Assembly: GCF_963678635.1 (NCBI RefSeq)
Contig: NC_087062.1
Coordinates: 95,595,705-95,659,704 of the forward strand
Length of the DNA: 64,000 nt
Source: Symsagittifera roscoffensis
Lineage: Eukaryota > Xenacoelomorpha > Acoela > Convolutidae
Direction: 5' to 3'
Shown here: positions 1 to 14,583 of the stretch, one piece after another
How the letters are laid out: each line of letters starts with the position of its first letter
Position numbering within the stretch: the first letter of the stretch is position 1
Notes under the pieces: model-generated
Told to the model about the DNA's origin: nothing
What the model saw: only the letters and a program-made list of their open reading frames with translations
Databases searched by the model: none
Translations under genes and position numbers: made by a program

Positions 1-3000
1 GAAGTTGTATAGGTTACAAGAACTTAAAATGTTGAAAAACTTCATGAATCGATCAGAGCAGAAAACCTATGCGTGTTTATCTTCAAACAGAAAAACGTGC
101 CAAATAGGCGCTCACTGTATTCGAAAAAAAAATCATATTTAATGATGATATTGCAGTTGGTCAAACGGTTAGGATTTGTGGCTCGCACCCACAAGGCCCG
201 AGTTCGACTCCCGGACTGGGATTTCTATTCACTTTTCAATTGATTTTTGCTTCCTATTAACTATTACGCTCAATTGAGTTCATTAAGATTTTTGTGAAGT
301 TGTATAGGATACAAGAACTCAAAATGTTGAAAAACTTCATGAATCGATCAGAGCAGAAAACTTGTGCGTGTTTATCTTCAAATAGAAAAAGTAACCATTA
401 AGGCGCTCACTTTATTCGGAAAAACACAGTTAAAATTGTTATCCCAGTTATTCTAGCGGGCAGGATTTAAGGCTCTCACCACAAGGCCCAGCTCGACTCC
501 CAGACTGGGAAATCTATCAATTTTTTAATTAATTTTTTCTTCCTATTAACTATTACGCTCAATTAAGTTCTTTGAGAGTTCTTTGAAGTTGTATAGGACA
601 CAAGAACTTATAATGTTGCAATACTTCTTGGATCGATCAGAGCAGAAAACCTGTGCTTGTTTATCTTCAAACAGAAAAACCTGCCAATTAGGCGCTCACG
701 TATTCAAAAAAAAGTCACATTTAACCTTGATAATGCAGTTGGTCTAGCGATTAGGAATTGTGGCTTTACTAACGAGACACGGGTTCGTCTCCCAAAATCG
801 GAAATCTATTTTAAAAAAAATTAGCTTCTTTCTCCTGCTAACTATTACGCTCAATTGAGTTCTTTGAGAGTTCTTTGAAGTTGTATAGGATACAAGAACT
901 TGAAATGTTGCAAAATTTCTTGGATCGATCAGAGCAGAAAGATTGTGCGTGTTTATTTTCAAATAGAAAAACGTGCCGTTAGGGCGCTCACTTTATTCAA
1001 AAAAAATTACAGATATTATTATTATCCAAGTTGGTCTAGCGGTCAGGATTAGTAGCTCTCACCCACAAGGTTTGGGTTCGACTCCCGGACAGGGAAATCT
1101 ATAAATTTTTTAATTGATTTTTTCTTCCTATTAACTACTACGCTCAATTAAGTTCTTTAAGAGTTCTTTGAAGTTGTCTAGGTTACAAGAACTTAAAATG
1201 TTGAAAAACTTCATGAATCGATCAGAGCAGAAAACCTACGCGTGTTTATCTTCAAACAGAAAAACGTGCCAAATATGCGCTCACTGTATTCGAAAAAAAA
1301 ATCATATTTAACGATGATATTGCAGTTGGTCAAGCGGTTAGGATTTGTGGCTTTCACCAACAAGACACGGGTTCGACTCCCGAAATGGGAAATCAATCAA
1401 TTTTTTAAATGATTTTTTCTTCCTATTAACTATTACGCTCAATTGAGTTCTTTAAGAGTTCTTTGAAGTTGTAAAGGTTACAAGAACTTAAAATGTTGAA
1501 AAACTTCATGAATCGATCAGAGCAGAAAACTTGTGCGTGTTTATCTTCAAATAGAAAAAGGTACCATTAAGGCGCTCACTTTATTCGAAAAAACACAGTT
1601 AAAATTGTTATCCCAGTTATTCTAGCGGGCAGGATTTAAGGTTCTCACCACAAGGCCCAGCTCGACTCCCAGACTGGGAAATCTATCAATTTTTTAATTA
1701 ATTTTTTCTTCCTATTAACTATTACGCTCAATTAAGTTCTTTGAGAGTTCTTTGAAGTTGTATAGGATACAAGAACTTATAATGTTGCAAAACTTCTTGG
1801 ATCGATCAGAGCAGAAAACCTGTGCTTGTTTATCTTCAAACAGAAAAACCTGCCAATTAGGCGCTCACGTATTAAAAAAAAAGTCACATTTAACCTTGAT
1901 AATGCAGTTGGTCTAGCGATTAGGAATTGTGGCTTTACTAACAAGACGCGGGTTCCTCTCCCAAAATGGGAAATCTTTAAAAAAAAATTAAATTAATTTC
2001 TTTTTCCTGTTAACTATTACGCTCAATTGAGTTCTTTGAGAGTTCTTTGAAGTTGTATAGGATACAAGAACTTGAAATGTTGCAAAATTTCTTGGATCGA
2101 TCAGAGCAGAAAACTTGTGCGTGTTTATTTTTAAATAGAAAAACGTGCCGTTAGGGCGCTCACTTTATTCGAAAAAAATTACAGATCATATTAATATCCA
2201 AGTTGGTCTAGCGGTCAGGATTAGTAGCTCTCACCCACAAGGTTTGGGTTCGACTCCCGGACAGGGAAATCTATAAATTTTTTAATTGATTTTTTCTTCC
2301 TATTAACTAATACGCTCAATTAAGTTCTTTAAGAGTTCTTTGAAGTTGTCTAGGTTACAAGAACTTAAAATGTTGAAAAACTTCATGAATCGATCAGAGC
2401 AGAAAACCTACGCGTGTTTATCTTCAAACAGAAAAACGTGCCAAATAGGCGCTCACTGTATTCGAAAAAAAAAATCATATTTAACGATGATATTGCAGTT
2501 GGTCAAGCGGTTAGGATTTGTGGCTTTCACCAACAAGACACGGGTTCGACTCCCGAAATGGGAAATCAATCAATTTTTTAAATGATTTTTTCTTCCTATT
2601 AACTATTACGCTCAATTGAGTTCTTTAAGAGTTCTTTGAAGTTGTAAAGGTTACAAGAATTTAAAATGTTGAAAAACTTCATGAATCGATCAGAGCAGAA
2701 AACTTGTGCGTGTTTATCTTCAAATAGAAAAAGGTACCATTAAGGCGCTCACTTTATTCGAAAAAAAAACACAGTTAAAATTGTTATCCCAGTTATTCTA
2801 GCGGGCAGGATTTAAGGCTCTCACCACAAGGCCCAGCTCGACTCCCAGACTGGGAAATCTATCAATTTTTTAATTAATTTTTTCTTCCTATTAACAATTA
2901 CGCTCAACTAAGTTCTTTGAGAGTTCTTTGAAGTTGTATAGGATACAAGAACTTATAATGTTGCAAAACTTCTTGGATCGATCAGAGCAGAAAACCTGTG

Positions 3001-3510
3001 CTTGTTTATCTTCAAACAGAAAAACCTGCAAATTAGGCGCTCATGTATTCGAAAAAAAGTCACATTTAACCTTGATAATGCAGTTGGTCTAGCGATTAGG
3101 AATTGTGGCTTTACTAACAAGACGCGGGTTCCTCTCCCAAAATGGGAAATCTTTAAAAAAAAATTAAATTAATTTCTTTTTCCTGTTAACTATTACGCTC
3201 AATTGAGTTCTTTGAGAGTTCTTTGAAGTTGTATAGGATACAAGAACTTGAAATGTTGCAAAATTTCTTGGATCGATCAGAGCAGAAAACTTGTGCGTGT
3301 TTATTTTTAAATAGAAAAACGTGCCGTTAGGGCGCTCACTTTATTCGAAAAAAATTACAGATCATATTAATATCCAAGTTGGTCTAGCGGTCAGGATCAG
3401 TAGCTCTCACCCGCAAGGATTGGGTTCGACTCCCGGACAGGGAAATTTATAAATTTTTTAATTGATTTTTTCTTACTATTAACTATTACGCTCAATTGAG
3501 TTCTTTAAGA
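1..3510 (+). repeat. Higher-order repeat: three copies of a four-unit block (about 1,170 bp)
   Basis: The same run of unit subtypes recurs at 1, 1170 and 2340 (for example 'gaaaacctatgcgtg' or 'gaaaacctacgcgtg' followed by 'ccaaataggcgctcac'). Each 1,170-bp block holds four tRNA-like units: a TTC-like type, a 'ttattctagcgggcagg' type, a 'gcgattaggaattgtgg' type and a 'ccaagttggtctagcggtc' type. All tRNA bodies here carry stem or box mutations. Block boundaries are approximate. Confidence 0.8.
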
Positions 3511-4369
3511 GTTCTTTGAAGTTGTAAAGGTTACAAGAAATTAAAATGTTGAAAAACTTCATGAATCGATCAGAGCAGAAAACTTGTGCGTGTTTATCTT
3601 CAAACAGAAAATTGTGCCAATTGGGCGCTGACGTATTCGAAAAAAAATCACATTTAACCTTGATATTGCAGTTGGACTAGCGGTTAGGATTTGTGGCTTT
3701 ACTAACAAGACACGGGTTCGACTCCCAAAATGGGACATCTATAAACAAAATTTAAATTAATTTCTTTTTCCTTTTAACTATTACGCTCAGTTAAGTTCTT
3801 TGAGAGTTCTTTGAAGTTGTACAGGATACAAGAACTTAAAATGTTGCAAAACTTGTGGGATCGATCAGAGCAGAAAACTTGTGCGTGATTATCTTCAAAC
3901 AGAAAAATGTGCCAATAATGCGCTCATTTTATTCGAAAAAAAAATTCAGATAACATTATTATCGCAGTTGGTCTAGCGGTCAGGATTTGTGACTCTCGCC
4001 AACAAGGCCCGGGTTCGACTCCAGGATTGATAAATCTATTAATTTTTGATTGATTTTTTTCTTCCTATTAACTATTACGCTCAATTGAGTTCTTTAAGTG
4101 TTCTTTGAAGTTGTATAGGCTACAAGAACTTAAATTGTTGAAAACTTCATGAATCGATCAGAGCAGAAAACTTGTGCGTGTTTATCTTCAAATAGAAAAA
4201 AGTACCATTAAAGCGCTCATTTTATTCGAAAAAAAATACAGATAACATTATTATCCCAGTTGGTCTAGCGGTCAGCATTAGTAGCTCTCACCCACAAGGT
4301 TTGGGTTCGACTCCCGGACAGGGAAATCTACAAATTTTTTAATTGATTTTTTCTTCCTATTAACTATTA

Positions 4370-7300
4370 CGCTCAATTGAGTTCTTTAAGAGTTCTTTGA
4401 AGTTGTATAGGATACAAGAACTTAAAATGTTGCAAAAGTTCTTGGATTGATCAGAGCAGAAAACTTGTGCGTGTTTATCTTCAAATAGAAAAACGTGCCA
4501 TTAAGGCAATCACTTTATTCGAAAAAAAAACAGATAACATTAATATCCCAGTTGGTCTAGCGTTCAGGATTTGTGGCTTTCACCCACAAGGCCCGGGTTC
4601 GGCTCCAGGATTGATAAATCTATTAATTTTTGATTGATTTTTTTCTTCCTATTAACTATTACGCTCAATTGAGTTCTTTAAGTGTTCTTTGAAGTTGTAT
4701 AGGCTACAAGAACTTAAATTGTTGAAAACTTCATGAATCGATCAGAGCAGAAAACTTGTGCGTGTTTATCTTCAAATAGAAAAAAGTACCATTAAAGCGC
4801 TCATTTTATTCGAAAAAAAATACAGATAACATTATTATCCCAGTTGGTCTAGCGGTCAGGATTTGTGACTCTCGCCAACAAGGCCCGGGTTCGACTCCAG
4901 GATTGATAAATCTATTAATTTTTGATTGATTTTTTTCTTCCTATTAACTATTACGCTCAATTGAGTTCTTTAAGTGTTCTTTGAAGTTGTATAGGCTACA
5001 AGAACTTAAATTGTTGAAAACTTCATGAATCGATCAGAGCAGAAAACTTGTGCGTGTTTATCTTCAAATAGAAAAAAGTACCATTAAAGCGCTCATTTTA
5101 TTCGAAAAAAAAATACAGATAACATTATTATCCCAGTTGGTCTAGCGGTCAGCAGTAGTAGCTCTCACCCACAAGGTTTGGGTTCGACTCCCGGACAGGG
5201 AAATCTACAAATTTTTTAATTGATTTTTTCTTCCTATTAACTATTACGCTCAATTGAGTTCTTTAAGAGTTCTTTGAAGTTGTAAAGGTTACAAAAAATT
5301 AAAAAGTTGCAAAACTTCTTGGATCGATCAGAGCAGAAAACTTGTGCGTGATTATCTTCAAACAGAAAAATGCGCCAATTAGGCGCTCACATTTTCGAAT
5401 GAAATCACATTTAACCATGATATTGCAGTTGGTCTAGCGGTTAGGATTTGTGGCTTTACTAGCAAGACACGGGTTCGACTCCCAAAATGGGAAATCTGTA
5501 AAAAAAATTTAAATTCTTTTTCCTTTTAACTATTACGCTCAGTTAAGTTCTTTGAGAGTTCTTTGAAGTTGTACAGGATACAAAAACTTAAAATGTTGCA
5601 AAACTTCTGGGATCGATCAGAGCAGAAAACTTGTGCGTGTTTATCTTCAAATAGAAAAACGTGCCAATAATGCGCTCATTTTATTCGAAAAAAAATTCAG
5701 ATAATATTATTATCGCAGTTGGTCTAGCGGTCAGGATTTGTGACTCTCGCCAACAAGGCCCGGGTTCGACTCCAGGATTGATAAATCTATTAATTTTTGA
5801 TTGATTTTTTTCTTCCTATTAACTATTACGCTCAATTGAGCTCTTTAAGAGTTCTTTGAAGTTGTAAAGGTTACAAAAAATTAAAATGTTGCAAAACTTC
5901 TTGGATCGATCAGAGCAGAAAACTTGTGCGTGATTATCTTCAAACAGAAAAATGTGCCAATAATGCGCTCATTTTATTCGAAAAAAAAATTCAGATAACA
6001 TTATTATCGCAGTTGGTCTAGCGGTCAGGATTTGTGACTCTCGCCAACAAGGCCCGGGTTCGACTCCAGGATTGATAAATCTATTAATTTTTGATTGATT
6101 TTTTTCTTCCTATTAACTATTACGCTCAATTGAGTTCTTTAAGTGTTCTTTGAAGTTGTATAGGCTACAAGAACTTAAATTGTTGAAAACTTCATGAATC
6201 GATCAGAGCAGAAAACTTGTGCGTGTTTATCTTCAAATAGAAAAAAGTACCATTAAAGCGCTCATTTTATTCGAAAAAAAATACAGATAACATTATTATC
6301 CCAGTTGGTCTAGCGGTCAGCATTAGTAGCTCTCACCCACAAGGTTTGGGTTCGACTCCCGCACAGGGAAATCTACAAATTTTTTAATTGATTTTTTCTT
6401 CCTATTAACTATTACGCTCAATTGAGTTCTTTAAGAGTTCTTTGAAGTTGTATAGGATACAAGAACTTAAAATGTTGCAAAAGTTCTTGGATTGATCAGA
6501 GCAGAAAACTTGTGCGTGTTTATCTTCAAATAGAAAAACGTGCCATTAAGGCAATCACTTTATTCGAAAAAAAAAACAGATAACATTAATATCCCAGTTG
6601 GTCTAGCGTTCAGGATTTGTGGCTTTCACCCACAAGGCCCGGGTTCGGCTCCAGGATTGATAAATCTATTAATTTTTGATTGATTTTTTTCTTCCTATTA
6701 ACTATTACGCTCAATTGAGTTCTTTAAGTGTTCTTTGAAGTTGTATAGGCTACAAGAACTTAAATTGTTGAAAACTTCATGAATCGATCAGAGCAGAAAA
6801 CTTGTGCGTGTTTATCTTCAAATAGAAAAAAGTACCATTAAAGCGCTCATTTTATTCGAAAAAAATACAGATAACATTATTATCCCAGTTGGTCTAGCGG
6901 TCAGGATTTGTGACTCTCGCCAACAAGGCCCGGGTTCGACTCCAGGATTGATAAATCTATTAATTTTTGATTGATTTTTTTCTTCCTATTAACTATTACG
7001 CTCAATTGAGTTCTTTAAGTGTTCTTTGAAGTTGTATAGGCTACAAGAACTTAAATTGTTGAAAACTTCATGAATCGATCAGAGCAGAAAACTTGTGCGT
7101 GTTTATCTTCAAATAGAAAAAAGTACCATTAAAGCGCTCATTTTATTCGAAAAAAAATACAGATAACATTATTATCCCAGTTGGTCTAGCGGTCAGCATT
7201 AGTAGCTCTCACCCACAAGGTTTGGGTTCGACTCCCGGACAGGGAAATCTACAAATTTTTTAATTGATTTTTTCTTCCTATTAACTATTACGCTCAATTG

Positions 7301-7850
7301 AGTTCTTTAAGAGTTCTTTGAAGTTGTAAAGGTTACAAAAAATTAAAAAGTTGCAAAACTTCTTGGATCGATCAGAGCAGAAAACTTGTGCGTGATTATC
7401 TTCAAACAGAAAAATGTGCCAATTAGGCGCTCACATATTCGAATGAAATCACATTTAACCATGATATTGCAGTTGGTCTAGCGGTTAGGATTTGTGGCTT
7501 TACTAGCAAGACACGGGTTCGACTCCCAAAATGGGAAATCTGTAAAAAAAATTTAAATTCTTTTTCCTTTTAACTATTACGCTCAGTTAAGTTCTTTGAG
7601 AGTTCTTTGAAGTTGTACAGGATACAAAAACTTAAAATGTTGCAAAACTTCTGGGATCGATCAGAGCAGAAAACTTGTGCGTGTTTATCTTCAAATAGAA
7701 AAACGTGCCAATAATGCGCTCATTTTATTCGAAAAAAAATTCAGATAATATTATTATCGCAGTTGGTCTAGCGGTCAGGATTTGTGACTCTCGCCAACAA
7801 GGCCCGGGTTCGACTCCAGGATTGGAAAATCTATTAATTTTTGATTGATT
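4370..7850 (+). repeat. Duplicated seven-unit segment (period about 2,045 bp)
   Basis: Distinctive variants recur about 2,045 bp apart. 'gcgttcaggatttgtgg' with 'ggcaatcactttattcg' appears at about 4,560 and 6,606. 'ttgtaaaggttacaaaaaat' with 'aaaaagttgc' appears at about 5,279 and 7,324. The intervening units match in order, so this is a recent segmental duplication of seven units rather than independent spread of single units. End points are approximate. Confidence 0.7.
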
Positions 7851-10377
7851 TTTTTCTTCCTATTAACTATTACGCTCAATTGAGTTCTTTAAGTGTTCTT
7901 TGAAGTTGTATAGGCTACAAGAACTTAAATTGTTGAAAACTTCATGAATCGATCAGAGCAGAAAACTTGTGCGTGTTTATCTTCAAATAGAAAAACGTGC
8001 CATAAAGGCGCTCACTTTATTCTAAAACTTACAGATAAAATTGATATCCTAGTTGGTCTAGCGGTCAGGATTTGTGGCTCTCACCCACAAGGCCCGGGTT
8101 TGACTCCCGGATTGGAAAATCTATAAATTTTTGATTGATTTTTTTTTCTTTTAACTATTACGCTCAATTGACTTCTTTGAGAGTTCTTTGAAGTTGTATA
8201 GGTTACAAGAACTTAAAATGTTGAAAAACTTCATGAATCGATCAGAGCAGAAAACCTATGCGTGTTTATCTTCAAACAGAAAAACGTGCCAAATAGGCGC
8301 TCACTGTATTCGAAAAAAAAAATCATATTTAACGTTGATATTGCAGTTGGTCAAGCGGTTAGGATTTGTGGCTTTACTAGCAAGACACGGGTTTGACTCC
8401 CAAAATGGGAAATCTATAAAAAAAATGAAATTAATTTTTTTTCGTTTTAACTCTTACGCTCAATTGAGTTCTTTAAGTGTTCTTTGAAGTTGTATAGGCT
8501 ACAAGAACTTAAATTGTTGAAAACTTCATGAATCGATCAGAGCAGAAAACTTGTGCGTGTTTATCTTCAAATAGAAAAAAGTACCATTAAAGCGCTCATT
8601 TTATTCGAAAAAAAATTACAGAAAACAGTATTATCCCAGTTGGTCTAGCGGTCCGGATATGTAGCTCTCAACCACAAGGCCCGGGTTCGACTCCAGCATT
8701 GGAAAATCTATTAATTTTTTAATTGATTTCTTCTTCCTATTAACTATTACGCTCAATTGACTTCTTCAAGAGTTCTTTCAAGTTGTGTAGGTTACAAGAA
8801 CTTAAAATGTTGAAAAACTTCATGAATCGATCAGAGCAGAAAATTTGTGCCTGATTATCTTCAAACAGAAAAATGTGCCAATTAGGCGCTCACGTATTCG
8901 AAACAAAATTACATTCAACCTTGATATTGCAGTTGGTCTAGCGGTTAGGATTTGTGGCTTTACTAGCAAGACACGGGTTTGACTCCCAAAATGGGAAATC
9001 TATAAAAAAAATGAAATTAATTTTTTTTCGTTTTAACTCTTACGCTCTATTGAGTTCTTTAAGTGTTCTTTGAAGTTGTATAGGCTACAAGAACTTAAAT
9101 TGTTGAAAACTTCATGAATCGATCAGAGCAGAAAACTTGTGCGTGTTTATCTTCAAATAGAAAAAAGTACCATTAAAGCGCTCATTTTATTCGAAAAAAA
9201 AATACAGATAACAGTATTATCCCAGTTGGTCTAGCGGTCAGGATTTGTAGCTCTCAACCACAAGGCACGGGTTCGACTCCCGGATTGGAAAATCTAGTAA
9301 TTTTTTAATTGATTTTTTCTTCCTATTAACTATTACGCTCAATTGAGTTCTTCAAGAGTTCTTTCAAGTTGTATAGGTTACAAGAACTTAAAATGTTGAA
9401 AAACTTCATGAATCGATCAGAGCAGAAAATTTGTGCGTGATTATCTTCAAACAGAGAAATGTGCCAATTAGGCGCTCACGTATTCGAAACAAAATTACAA
9501 TCAACCTTGTTTTTGCAGTTGGTCTAGCGGTTAGGATTTGTGGCTTTACTAGCAAGACACGGGTTCGACTCCCAAAATGGGAAATCTATAAAAAAAATGA
9601 AATTAATTTTTTTCCTTTTAACTCTTACGCTCAATTGAGTTCTTTGAGAATTCTCTCAAGTTGTATAGGATACAATTACTTAATATGTTGCAAAACTTCT
9701 TGGATCGATCAGAGCAGAAAACTTGTGCGTGTTTATCCTCAAATAATAAAAAGGTGCCATTAATGCGCTCTCAGGATTCGAAAAAAATACAGATAAAATT
9801 GATATCCCTGATGGTCTAGCGGTCAGGATTTGTGGCTCTCACCCACAAGGCCCGGGTTGGAAAATCTATTAATTTTTTGATTGATTTTCTCTTCCTATTA
9901 ACTATTACGCTCAATTGAGTTCTTTAAGTGTTCTTTCAAGTTGTATAGGTTACAAGAACATAAAATGTTGAAAACTTCATGAATCGATCAGTGCAGAAAA
10001 CTTGTGCGTGTTTATCTTCAAATAGAAAAAAGTACCATTAAAGCGCTCATTTTATTCAAAAAAAATACAGATAAAATTATTATCCCAGTTGGTCTAGCGG
10101 TCAGGATTTGTAGCTCTCACCCACAAGGCCCGGGTTCGACTCCCGGATTGGAAAATCTATTAATTTTTTAATTGATTTTTTCTTCATATCAACTATTAGG
10201 CTCAATTGAGTTCTTCAAGAGTTATTTCAAGTTGTATAGGTTACAAGAACTTAAAATGTTGAAAAACTTCATGAATCGATCATAGCAGAAAACTTGTGCG
10301 TGATTATCTTCAAACAGAAAAATGTGCCAATTAGGCGCTCACGTATTCGAAAAAAAAAACATTCAACCTTGTTATTG

Positions 10378-12140
10378 CAGTTGGTCTAGCGGTTAGGATT
10401 TGTGGCTTTACTAGCAAGACACGGGTTCGACTCCCAAAATAGGAAATCTATAAAAAAAATGAAATTAATTTTTTTTTCCTTTTAACTCTTACGCTCAATT
10501 GAGTTCTTTGAGAGTTCTCTCAAGTTGTATAGGATACAATTACTTAAAATGTTGCAAAACTTCTTGGATCAATCAGAGCAGAAAACTTGTGCGTGTTTAT
10601 CTTCAAATAGAAAAAGGTGCCATTAATGCGGTCACAATATTCGAAAACAAAAAATACAGATAAAATTGCTATCCCAGTTAGTCTAGCGGTCAGGATTTGT
10701 GGATCTCACCCACAAGGCTCGGGTTCGTCTCGCGGACTAGGAAATCTATCAATTTTTCAATTGATTTTTTCTTCCTATTAACAATTACGCTCAATTGAGT
10801 TCTTTAAGAGTTCTTTCAAGTTGTATAGGTCACAAAAACTTAAAATGTTGAAAAACTTCACGAATCGATCAGAGCAGAAAACTTGTGCGTGTTTATCTTC
10901 AAACAGAAAAAATGTGTCAATTAGGCGCTCACGTATTGAAAAAAAAAACATTCAACCTTGTTATTGCAGTTGGTCTAGCGGTTAGGATTTGTGACTTTAC
11001 TAGCAAGACACGGGTTCGACTCCCAAAATAGGAAATCTATAAAAAAAATGAAATTAATTTTTTTTCCTTTTAACTCTTACGCTCAATTGAGTTCTTTGAG
11101 AGTTCTCTCAAGTTGTATAGGATACAATTACTTAAAATGTTGCAAAACTTCTTGGATCAATCAGAGCAGAAAACTTGTGCGTGTTTATCTTCAAATAGAA
11201 AAAGGTGCCATTAATGCGGTCACAATATTCGAAAACAAAAAATACAGATAAAATTGCTATCCCAGTTAGTCTAGCGGTCAGGATTTGTGGATCTCACCCA
11301 CAAGGCTCGGGTTCGTCTCGCGGACTAAGAAATCTATCAATTTTTCAATTGATTTTTTCTTCCTATTAACAATTACGCTCAATTGAGTTCTTTAAGAGTT
11401 CTTTCAAGTTGTATAGGTCACAAAAACTTAAAATGTTGAAAAACTTCACGAATCGATCAGAGCAGAAAACTTGTGCGTGTTTATCTTCAAACAGAAAAAA
11501 TGTGTCAATTAGGCGCTCACGTATTGAAAAAAAAAACATTCAACCTTGTTATTGCAGTTGGTCTAGCGGTTAGGATTTGTGACTTTACTAGCAAGACACG
11601 GGTTCGACTCCCAAAATAGGAAATCTATAAAAAAAATGAAATTAATTTTTTTTCCTTTTAACTCTTACGCTCAATTGAGTTCTTTGAGAGTTCTCTCAAG
11701 TTGTATAGGATACAATTACTTAAAATGTTGCAAAACTTCTTGGATCAATCAGAGCAGAAAACTTGTGCGTGTTTATCTTCAAATAGAAAAAGGTGCCATT
11801 AATGCGGTCACAATATTCGAAAACAAAAAATACAGATAAAATTGCTATCCCAGTTAGTCTAGCGGTCAGGATTTGTGGATCTCACCCACAAGGCTCGGGT
11901 TCGTCTCGCGGACTAAGAAATCTATCAATTTTTCAATTGATTTTTTCTTCCTATTAACAATTACGCTCAATTGAGTTCTTTAAGAGTTCTTTCAAGTTGT
12001 ATAGGTCACAAAAACTTAAAATGTTGAAAAACTTCACGAATCGATCAGAGCAGAAAACTTGTGCGTGTTTATCTTCAAACAGAAAAAATGTGTCAATTAG
12101 GCGCTCACGTATTGAAAAAAAAATCACATTTAACCTTGAT
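10378..12140 (+). repeat. Two-unit higher-order repeat, three copies (588 bp)
   Basis: Blocks beginning near 10,378, 10,966 and 11,554 repeat with a 588-bp period. The last two are virtually identical through 'gtgactttactagcaagaca', 'ggtgccattaatgcggtcac' and 'cgtctcgcggacta'. Each block contains two degenerate tRNA-Glu-like bodies, one with an A-box-proximal mutation (agttagtctagcgg). High identity implies recent unequal exchange. Confidence 0.8.
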
Positions 12141-13035
12141 ATTGCAGTTGGACTAGCGGTTAGGATTTGTGGCTTTACTAACAAGACACGAGTTCGACTC
12201 CCGAAATGGGGAATCTATAAAAAAAATTAAAACTAATTTCTTTTTCCTATTAGATATTACGCTCAATTGAGTTCTTTGAGAGTTCTTTGAAGTTGTATAG
12301 GATACAAGAACTTAAAATGTTGCAAAACTTCTTGGATCGATCAGAGCAGAAAACTTGTGCGTGTTTATCTTCAAACAGAAAACGTGCCAATTAGGCGCTC
12401 ACTGTATTCGAAAAAAAAATCACAATTAACCTTGATATTGCAATTGGTCTAGCGGTTAGGATTAGTGGCTTTCACCAACAAGACACGGGTTCGACTCCCG
12501 GAAATATGAAATCTATAAAAAAAAATTAAAATTAATTTCTTTTTCCTATTAACTATTACGCTCAATTGAGTTCTTTGAGAGTTCTTTGAAGTTGTATAGG
12601 ATACAAGAACTTAAAATGTTGCAAAACTTCTTGGATCGATCAGAGCAGAAAATTTGTGCCTGTTTATCTTCAAACAGAAAAACGTGCCAATTAGGCGCTC
12701 ACTGTATTCGAAAAAAATATCACAATTAATCTTGATATTGCAGTTGGTCTAGCGGTCAGGAGTTGAGGCTTTCACCCACAATGTCCCGGCTCGACTCCCG
12801 GACTGGGAAATTTTTTTCTTTTAGCTCAATTTTCAAAAAAAAACTGAAATGATTTCTCAATAAGTATTTCGCTCAAATGTGTTCTTTGAAGTTGTATAGG
12901 ATACAAGAACTTAAAAAGTTGAGATATTTCATGGATCGACTATAGTAGAAAACTTGTGCGCCTTTGCCTTCGAAAAAAAAAACGTGCCAATTGAGCGTTC
13001 ACTTTAATGGGACAAAATTACACCTAACCTTCATC

Positions 13036-13106
13036 TCCCAGTTGGTCTAGCAGTTAGGATTTGTGGATTACACCCACAAGACCGGGTTAGACTCCTGGAA
13101 TGGGAA
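13036..13106 (+). pseudogene. tRNA-Glu-derived sequence with anticodon TAC (decayed)
   Basis: The anticodon arm TGTGG-ATTACAC-CCACA reads TAC. The T arm has lost one base and the B box is GGTTAGACTCC, so it is not expected to be active. Confidence 0.5.
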
Positions 13107-14511
13107 ACCTATGAAAAAATTAAAATTGATTTCTTTTTCCCAATAACTATTACGCTCAATTGAGTTCTTTGAGAGTTCTTTGAAGTTGTGTAGGATACAA
13201 GAATTTAAAAAGTGGCAAAACTTCTTGGATCGATCAGAGCAGAAAACCTGTGCGTGTTTATCTTCAAATAGAAAAACGAGCCGTTAAGGCGCTCACTTTA
13301 TTCTAAAAAAAAATACAGATAATATTAATAGCCCAGTTGGTCTAGCGGTCAGGATTTGTGGCTCTAACTCAAAAGGACCGGTTTCGACTCCTGGACTGGG
13401 AAATCTGTTAACTTTTAATTGATTTTTTCTTCCTATTAATTATTACGCTCAATTGAGTTCTTTAAGAGTTCTTTGAAGTTGTATAGGTTACAAGAACTTA
13501 AAATGTTGCAAAACTTCTTGGATCGATCAGAGCAGAAAACTTGTGCGTGTTTATCTTCAAACAGAAAAACGTGCCAATTAGGCGCTCACTGTATTCGAAA
13601 AATAAATCACAATTAACCTTGATATTGCAATTGGTCTAGCGGTTAGGATTAGTGGCTTTCACCAAAAAGACACGGGTTCGACTCCCGAAATATGAAATCT
13701 ATAAAAAAAATTTAAAATTATTTTCTTTTTCCTATTAACTATTAGGCTCAATTGAGTTCTTTGAGAGTTCTTTGAAGTTGTATAGGATACAAGAACTTAA
13801 GATGTTGCAAAACTTCTTGGATCGATCAGAGCAGAAAACTTGTTGCTGTTTATCTTCAAACAGAAAAATGTGCCAATTAGGCGCTCATGTTTTCGAAAAA
13901 AAAAACACAATTAACCTTGATATTGCAGTTGGTCTAGCGGTCAGGAGTTGAGGCTCACACCCACAATGTCCCGGTTCGACTCCCGGACTGGGAAATTTTT
14001 TTCTTTTAGCTCAATTTTCAAAAAAAAACTGAAATAATTTCTCAATAAGTATTTCGCTCAAATGTGTTCTTTGAAGCTGTATAGGATACAAGAACTTAAA
14101 ATGTTGCAAAAGTTCTTGGATCGATCAGAGCATAAGACTTGTCTGTGTTTATCTTCAAATAGAAAAACTTGCTATTAAGGCGCTCATTTTATTTGAAAAA
14201 AAATACGGATAACATTGATATCCCAGTTGTTCTAGCGGTCAGGATTTGTAGCTCTCACCCACGAGGACCAGGTTCGACTCCCGCATTGGGAAATCTACTA
14301 AATTTTTAGTTGATTTTTTCTTCCTATGAACTTTTACGCTCAATTGAGTTCTTTAGGAGTTCTTTGAAGTTGTATGGGTTACAAGAATTTGAAATGTTGC
14401 GAAACTTCTTGGATCGATCAAAGCAGAAAACTTGTGCGTGTTTATCCTCAAATAGAAAAAGGTGCCATTAATGCGCTCACAATATTCGAAAAAATACAGA
14501 TAAAATTGTTA

Positions 14512-14583
14512 TCACAGTTGGTCTAGCGGTCAGGATTTGCGGCTCCCACCCACAAGGCCCGGGTTCGACTCCCGGATTGGAAA
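14512..14583 (+). pseudogene. tRNA-Glu-derived sequence with anticodon CCC (decayed)
   Basis: The loop CTCCCAC places CCC at 34-36, differing from CTC by one base. The anticodon stem has a C-A mismatch and the acceptor starts TCACAGT against ATTGGAA. The promoter boxes are good. Confidence 0.45.

Noticed and set aside
6900-7000. Sm-like site (AATTTTTGA) after some tRNA bodies, suggesting an snRNA or spliced-leader gene
   Set aside because: Other units have AATTTTTCA at the same place. The T run is explained as a Pol III terminator, and no splice donor or leader sequence is found.
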